Translations under genes and position numbers: made by a program
The notes under the pieces: generated by a model
Told to the model about the DNA's origin: nothing
Database searches by the model: none
Seen by the model: the letters and a program-made list of their open reading frames with translations, nothing else
Shown: positions 57,950 through 64,000 of the stretch, one piece after another
Numbering within the stretch: position 1 is the stretch's first letter
How the letters are laid out: each line of letters begins with the position of its first letter
Origin: Maratus speciosus
Taxonomy: Eukaryota > Arthropoda > Arachnida > Araneae > Salticidae
Length of the DNA: 64,000 bases
Direction: 5' to 3'
Assembly: GCA_963932465.1 (NCBI GenBank)
Contig: OZ010789.1
Coordinates: forward strand, 597,461,068 to 597,525,067

Positions 57950-58620
57950 AAAGTTTCTATACCTAATAATTCCAAATTAATGTTAATTGAGAACGCTTTC
58001 CGTTCATTTCATCTTTTTAGTTTTAAAGTTTATTAGAAAGCATTCACAGAGACAATTTTAAATTTTAATAAAACTAACCCAAAGCAAAATTTCAAGGTTT
58101 TGGGCTCAGCAGTAACACAGAAATAGGGAATTTTCGAAAGTTTTTTTTTTCTGCAGTGTTTTATATAGCGACATTTTTAGAAACTGTTCTATTGCGAGAA
58201 TTTACGTCATGACAAATACAGCCATGTCAATTTTCATGTTTATATTCCTAACAATTCCATGTACTTTGTTACTTGGATCATCTTTAGATCTTTTTTTTCT
58301 CTTTGTTTAGTCTTTCGATTTTTTAGAATTCACTCTACAACGAGCATTTACATCATATAAATTACTGCCATGCCAAAGTTCTAGTTTCTAACCCCAACAG
58401 TATCCCGGAACTTTCCGTACTCCAAATAAATCATAATTTAAAACCTTTCTTGAAATTTTTATGTTTATCTGTCAAATTGAATTTTTGAACCTTTTAGAGA
58501 GCGTTCATAACGAATATTTACATCTTAGAAGTAACCATCACACCGAATTTAAAGATTCTAAACCAATCACTATCACAGAAATCGCAATTTTAGAATTCTT
58601 TTGCTCCCGCAGTGATGTAG
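57950..58620 (+). repeat. Diverged tandem repeats of about 200 bp
   Basis: Three related segments recur. One set reads GCGAGAATTTACGTCATGAC, ACGAGCATTTACATCATATA and ACGAATATTTACATCTTAGA. The other set reads CAGCAGTAACACAGAAAT, CAACAGTATCCCGGAAC and CAATCACTATCACAGAAATC. The open frame at 58461-58739 lies in this repeat and is probably not a gene. Confidence 0.6.
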
Positions 58621-59039
58621 GTTGTTGCACTGACATAAAATATAGTCTTTTCTTTGGAGCAGAAATGGCCATCAACATTTTTTTAAGTTGGCTATGTAGT
58701 TTCAGACTTAACACCTCACAAACGCGCGAACATTATTAATATTATACACTTTATAATATTATATCGCTTTATAATATTAGCATAGATGTACAAATACAGA
58801 AGCCATTTATCTGTTACAAACTAAAGATTCCGGCATTGCCCAGAATTTCAAGAATGTTTGTTCCGAAAAATTAATTTCAAAATTTAACATACAACATAAA
58901 ACAATCATTAAAACAAGTAAGAAAAATCATGCGTACAGCATAGATTATGAAACACTTTCCAACACTCCCTGAAAGCTTTAACGAAACTTCGTTACTTAGG
59001 AAATAGGGTAAATAAGATAACTAAGTAAACATTTAAAAA
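58621..59039. other. AT-rich DNA, no feature recognised
   Basis: Contains a small TATAATATTA inverted cluster near 58740-58780. Nothing else. Confidence 0.45.
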
Positions 59040-59560
59040 TCTGATTTCAGTAGTTACAGCCCATAGCCAAGTATGTATTCCAGTTCTTTTGAACACCGCT
59101 GTATTAGATCTGTATGTTGATATATATACTATATAATGGGAAAATTTAGTTTAGCAAGAAGATGCATAACAGGTTGAAATTCATCTTTCAGCAATTTATA
59201 CTAATAGATGAAAACATACTTGAATACATTTGTACAGCCTTGTAGTTTACCTAGTACCTTTATTACATGCCACTATTACCTAAAATTTAATTCAAACTAA
59301 AACACGCTTAAAACTACTGAAATTACATTTCCAGAAGTTATCACCCATAGACGGCCACGTATCCAATTCATTGCGTGGCCCTGTATATCATTTTATCTAT
59401 ATTCTACAAATATTTCTTAATACACTAAATTCAGTTCAGCGTAAAAATGCATAACTCCTTTAAAACCCACCTTTAAGCAATTTATGCTCATACTCAGTAA
59501 CCTTTAGGAATTCATTTTTGTAGCCCTGTATATGAACTATAGCATTTATACGCACTTTAT
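59040..59560 (+). repeat. Diverged dimer, unit about 300 bp
   Basis: The blocks TTTAGTTTAGCAAGAAGATG, ATGCATAAC, TTTCAGCAATTTATACT and TTGTACAGCCTTGTA recur as ATTCAGTTCAGCGTAAAAAT, ATGCATAAC, TTTAAGCAATTTATGCT and TTGTAGCCCTGTATA. An old tandem duplication; origin unknown. Confidence 0.6.
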
Positions 59561-59588
59561 AGTATGCATAAATATAGTGAACAAGTAG

Positions 59589-61049
59589 GTAAGTGTGATC
59601 ACAGATCGCACAGAGGGTTTCGTTTAATATTCCTTTCAAAACACTTTATCCTTTTGAAAAATCTCTTAGTTCCACATTTCGCAATCAGAGGCGCACTCTA
59701 TTCTAAACAAACCTCTATCCGAACGAAACTCCGTTTTATAGAATATCCGTAGATATATTTGTCGAGGGGATTGGGCCGATAGCACCCGAGATAAGAAGGC
59801 GCCCCTGGCGGTAAAAAGTGGGACTAAAACATGTAAGGGTATGGTGCATAATATGAAAGAATGGTCAAAGGAGTGTCGGCAAAAGTTGGAAAAGATGCTC
59901 CCCGGGTGAAAAGGGCGGAGGTTAGAAAAATTGCTTAAAATACACAAGTTAGAGCCCGGAGGAGTAAATAATATAAGACTTTTTGAAAATTTTATGACTT
60001 GCTTGGTGGTCTGAGGTATTCAGCTATACGTATGCAAAAATTCATATCTCCAACTTAATTAGGGGCTCTCTTAGAAAGAATTGCTTAAAATACATATGTG
60101 GTAGCTCAAAGGGTTAAACGTAAGACTTTTTCAAGATTTTATGATTTGTCGCCTGGTCTCAGATGTTCTGCTATAAGTATGCAAATTTTCAAATCTCCAA
60201 TTTCTCAGTTAGAAAGAATTGCTTAAATTACGCATGTGGGAGCACAAAGGGTTAAATGTACGATTTTTTCAAAAATTTATTATTTGTCGTATGGTATGTG
60301 GTGTTCAGCTATAAGTATGCAAAATTTCACGCCTCCAACCTAATTAAGTATTCACTTAGAAAGAATTGCTTAAAGTGCCCATGTGGGAGCCCAAAGAGTT
60401 AAATGTGCGACTTTTTCAAAATTTTATAGTTTGTCATTTGATGCGAGGTGTTCAGCTATAAGTATGCAAAATTTCACGCCGCCAACCTAATTAGGGCTCA
60501 CTTAGAAATAATTGTTTAAAGTACATATGTGGGAGCTCAAAGGGTTAAATGAACGACTTTTTAAAAATTTTATAGTTTGTCATTTGATGTGAGGTGTTCG
60601 CTATAAGTATGTAAAATTTCACGCCTCTAACCTAATTAGGGCTCACTTAGAAAGAATTGTTTAAAATACATATGTGGGATCTCAAAGGGTTAAATGAACG
60701 ACTTTTTCAAAATTTTATAGTTTGTTATTTATGTGAGGTGTTCAGCTATAAGCATGCAAAATTTCATGTCTCAAACATGTATAGTTTCTGAGAACGGGCT
60801 TTGTGACAGACGGATAGATAGACAGAGGAGCGAGACGAATAGGATTTTGTCAGATGTACGCAGTGATGAAACAGTGTAGCAGCAGAGAATCAATTGACAC
60901 CGCTAAATTTAAATTGTATTCATAGTCTTATTTCAGGACAGAATTTCTGAGATTTTTCAGGCAGATGAATACTGTTAAAATTTAGTGGTGACAATCGCAC
61001 AACTTCTGCGCCACTGTTCGATCACTGGATGTACGAAACCCTAAAAAAT
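59589..61049 (+). repeat. Arthropod-type interspersed repeat, copy C, with internal array
   Basis: The start AGGTAAGTGTGATCACAGAT, GCACAGAGGGTTTCGT and the end GTACGAAACCCTAAAAAAT correspond to the ends of copy B (GCACAGAGGGTTCCGTAC and GTACGGAACCCTAAAAA). GGGCTTTGTGACAGACGGAT near 60800 matches the GGGCTGTGACAGACAGAC block of copy B. The middle is unrelated to copy B and is filled by a 146-bp tandem array. Frames at 59564-59752 and 59666-59947 are not genes. Confidence 0.66.
59950..60790 (+). repeat. Tandem array, unit about 146 bp, about six units
   Basis: Each unit contains CAAAGGGTTAAATG, GACTTTTTCAAAATTTTATAG, GTGTTCAGCTATAAGTATGC and CTTAGAAAGAATTGCTTAAA. Unit starts fall near 59950, 60110, 60246, 60392, 60538 and 60686, so spacing settles at about 146 bp in the later units. 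The first unit is the most diverged. Confidence 0.85.
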
Positions 61050-61099
61050 AAAGAAAATAAGAAAAAATGATGCTATAAAGCAAAATATTTTATTATATA

Positions 61100-62220
61100 C
61101 TAGAGGGATCTGCCCCCTACGAGCTACGCTCGCAAACCCCCGTTCAGGGACACCAAAATCCAAAAAGCACGGCTAATTTGATCGGCTTTAAAAATATTGA
61201 ATTAAAATAATTTAAAAAAAACAGTAGCGATCTCTCTGTAAACGGGTTTTCATTCGTTTTTCTTGGATTGGGGATTTTTAAGACCATATCTGCTGCTGTT
61301 AAAAGATACAATGGCTGTTTTCGTATTTAATTAAAAAAAATTAGTTAAACATTCGAAAATAAGCTAATGTAAAATGAATTAAGTAAACAGTGTCAAAGTC
61401 TCCCGGTATTTTTTAACAGCGCTATAAAATAGTTCTTTTAAATAATTCATTTTAAATGTATCGTTTTAAATCTGACGTAATTTACACCAAAATTGTATTT
61501 CTCTTATTAATATTCACGTGAAAATACTTTTGTTGTTAGAAGGAAATATTATTTGCGTTGTCTTCGAATTCACGATAATAGTTGAAAATATTATCTCAAA
61601 ATATCAAATAAATGTCTCGCGCAGATATATTTTTTAATTTAAATTGTTTTGCCATATTTTTTGGCCATTTTAAATATGACGTAATTTCCTCCATTTACAG
61701 GTTTTAACGCATAGTAATGATTTTCTTATTTTAACATTTTGTTTCTCTTTTAAAATTCCAGTGTAAATATGTTTCTTATGACGCAATTTTCCTGCTTTTA
61801 ACATGTAACCATTTAATTCTAATTTAATTTTTTTTTTCTGTTTACAATAGTCCCGTGTAAATAAATTTTTAATTTGAAGTAAACATTATTGTTTGCGCTG
61901 TTTAGAAAGTTGGCAACTGTTTAAATTAATAACATTTTTTAAATTTGTAAAAAATATCTCTCGAAATACTGAAAATTTGCATTTAAAATAAAAATAAAAC
62001 CTCAAAAAATAGTCAAATAGAAAAAAAAATAAATGCAATCTGCACACCGGAAACTTATAACCTATAAAATGATCTAAAAATGATTAAATTCTCATGTACA
62101 GTTTTTGCTCCAATAAAACTTTTTTAATGGAACGATTTTGTCCAAATTTAGCATTAAATATCTCTGAAAGTAATTCTTCGATTTCAAAACTGTCTGCATC
62201 AGCGTGTTTATCAAATATTT
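61100..62220 (-). mobile_element. Helitron-family copy, minus strand
   Basis: On the minus strand the element ends GGGGGCAGATCCCT then CTAG (61100-61103) followed by T. A short hairpin (GGG/CCC) directly precedes the end and GCGAGCGTAGCTCGTAGG stands next to it. It is collinear with 16238-17340 for about 1.1 kb and with 54696-55060 at the 3' end. No Rep/helicase frame. The 5' end (TC) is not identified. Confidence 0.72.
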
Positions 62221-62694
62221 CTTTATAATACCACCGATTTCCATATTTTTGTATAAGACAGTTTTTTTAATATTAACGAAGAAAGGCCATGCTCAAGGCA
62301 TACTTAGATACTACTACAGGCAGACTGATTTGAGTTTAATGTATGAAGTCGCTCGCCAGAGGACTCTGATACCCTGCCCAAAATTGAAATTTGACTCTGA
62401 CCGTAACTGAAACAACCTGGGAAGGGTAGATATGTAAACAAACACCAAAATTACGTCATGTCGCCATGGTTACGTTTACAATTCTGCTGACATTCCAATC
62501 AAGCTTAGAAATGACAGCTAATTGGAATACAGCTGTTAAGGGTTATTATAAACTGTCCATATCAATGTAAATGTAAAGTTCTATTTATTTAAGTGACTAA
62601 TATAATGTGTTTCTCTTTAAAACTGTTAAACCAACACACATAAAAATATATAAATAAAAAAACACATGCTTAAACTAAAACATCAATGTCACAA
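62221..62694. other. AT-rich DNA, no gene recognised
   Basis: The 62204-62410 frame shows no domain. Nothing else recognised. Confidence 0.5.
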
Positions 62695-62702
62695 ATTTAT
62701 TT

Positions 62703-62994
62703 GGTACCACTTAGTTATCCCGTCGACCAATTTCGCCAAATTATATAAATCGCTAAATCACTCGCCAAATTATACAAATTGACATAATTTTTATTTTAAA
62801 TAACGAAAGAACAAATAAATTAGTATAACATTAATAAATATACAAATAAAACGTCGAAATAAAAATCACTTGATGACATAAACACATGTAACTTGCTTAC
62901 AGTCAAGTGAATGTGACATTTACGATCAAGCATTATTGGCATTTAATCTTATAGTTTGGAGATAGATTTTTGGTCGACCGGATAACTAAGTACC
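62703..62994 (+). mobile_element. MITE with 8-bp target duplication, copy 2
   Basis: The left end GGTACCACTTAGTTATCC and the reverse right end GGTACTTAGTTATCCGGTC continue into GTCGACCAA. ATTTATTT flanks both sides exactly (62695-62702 and 62995-63002). 8-bp duplications occur with hAT, P, Merlin and some other superfamilies; the GGTAC ends do not let me choose. 292 bp, non-coding. Confidence 0.87.
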
Positions 62995-63002
62995 ATTTAT
63001 TT

Positions 63003-64000
63003 ACTATTTTCACTGCAGAAACAATAAAACTGATGGAAATTTTTTATAATATATTAAAATACTCATACAATTCCTTGTAATATTTAATAAATGCAATTTA
63101 CTAAGTAACAAATACCCTTACATGATTTAATCAAAATTTCTTGGATAACATAGAATATTGCAAAGATATTTAAATCCGTGATCACCATTTCTTTCTCTGA
63201 TTAAAAATAAGAATATTTAATGTTTAAGGAAGATCGGCTTTTTTTTTTCTTCTTCTTGGTTCGAGCGATATTAAAAACAAATATTTTACCGGCAACAGTA
63301 AATTAATCAAAAATAGCTGCTTCAAGTCAGTTATGAGAACTGTAGTTTGATAAAAATCAAATTTTAATTTTAAAACGTGTATATGAAACCAAGCTATTTT
63401 TATATAAATACGGGACATTAAAAAAGAATAACAGAACCGGCATTTTTCATGAATGAACCAAACGATCAAGTTAAACAATAAATAATTTAGCTAATCTTAA
63501 AAGTATGTGTAACACTAAAATGCTACAATTTGTGTAAAATAGCCTTTTAAATCGAAGGAAATTGAAGAAAATAAATATTTAATTTATTACATGAAAATAC
63601 GATCAATGATTCTGAAACCTCGACGATGAGAAACAAGCTTCTATCTGGGCAGGGTATAAATGTAAACAAAGAGCACGTTGTGAAGTTTTGGTTCAGGGTT
63701 TGAAGTTGGATCCGACTTCACTTTTTCGGCGAAATGCGCGGGCCGTTATATATCATAGTAGGCTATGGCCATGCTTAAGCCAAGACTCCCTTATCATAAA
63801 ACAGACTTGACAATCCGGAGAAAGTCTATGGGTGAAAATGTCCCCGATAATTGCCAACTTATTAGCTGACTTTGTCCCGTAAGTTACGCCACCTGGTGTA
63901 TATTCCTGGTAATACTCCATAAACAAATGCATAGTAAAAAATTGAAAATGTTGTGTTATTGGCAAAATTGTATTAAAATATTTTTCGAATTCCAGTAAAA
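63003..64000. other. AT-rich DNA, no gene recognised
   Basis: No recognisable feature. GGGCAGGGTATAAATGTAAA near 63648 and the inverse of TGTAAACAAACACC near 62435 share short words, too weak to call a repeat. The frame at 63753-63965 minus has no known domain. Confidence 0.45.

Noticed and set aside
59666..59947. 93-residue minus-strand frame
   Set aside because: It lies inside copy C of an interspersed repeat and shows no domain.
62371..63730. Inverted similarity between about 62371-62440 and 63645-63700 as element ends
   Set aside because: Only short words match (GGGCAGGGTAT, TGTAAACAAA); order and spacing do not support terminal repeats.

Overview
This window is AT-rich animal nuclear DNA made almost entirely of transposable elements and their debris. 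I find no host protein-coding gene, no complete tRNA or rRNA gene and no CRISPR array. Its element mix is BEL/Pao LTR retrotransposon, Tc1/mariner and pogo-like DNA transposons, hAT and TTAA-type elements, Helitrons and tRNA-derived SINEs, with many poly-A/T and (TA)n tracts. That mix suggests an arthropod. A spider or other chelicerate is plausible but not proven.

Layout. 0-10 kb: a fold-back TA element (85-594), a hAT-type element with two elements nested in it (3410-5385), a repeat with conserved arthropod-type ends (5692-6775) and a decayed pogo-like transposon (8037-9345). 10-21 kb: a direct/inverted repeat cluster, a 1.4-kb Tc1 transposon folded into a near-perfect palindrome (12464-13876), a second pogo-like transposon (14522-16217), Helitron-related copies and one Helitron with both ends intact (19523-20587). 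21-38 kb: mostly unassigned AT-rich sequence with a TTAA-bounded palindrome (28143-28566), several TA-flanked elements with iterated motifs, and SINEs. 38.7-42.7 kb: a broken BEL/Pao retrotransposon on the minus strand, with a candidate 5' LTR and primer-binding site. 42.7-64 kb: a second copy of the arthropod-type repeat carrying two nested elements (44321-46694), two TTAA elements sharing one TTAA (48919-50379), an element with internal tandem repeats (52876-53912), a pair of MITEs with 8-bp target duplications (55679-55973 and 62703-62994), two minus-strand Helitron ends and a third arthropod-type repeat carrying a 146-bp array (59589-61049).

None of the coding remnants looks functional. 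The gag, protease, RT and RNase H remnants are separated by stops and one frameshift. The Tc1 transposase is cut at its first catalytic Asp, and the pogo transposases survive only as C-terminal zinc-finger tails. The most notable pattern is a set of six TA-flanked elements. Each repeats its own short motif near its ends, and two of them keep the same kind of pogo-like tail.
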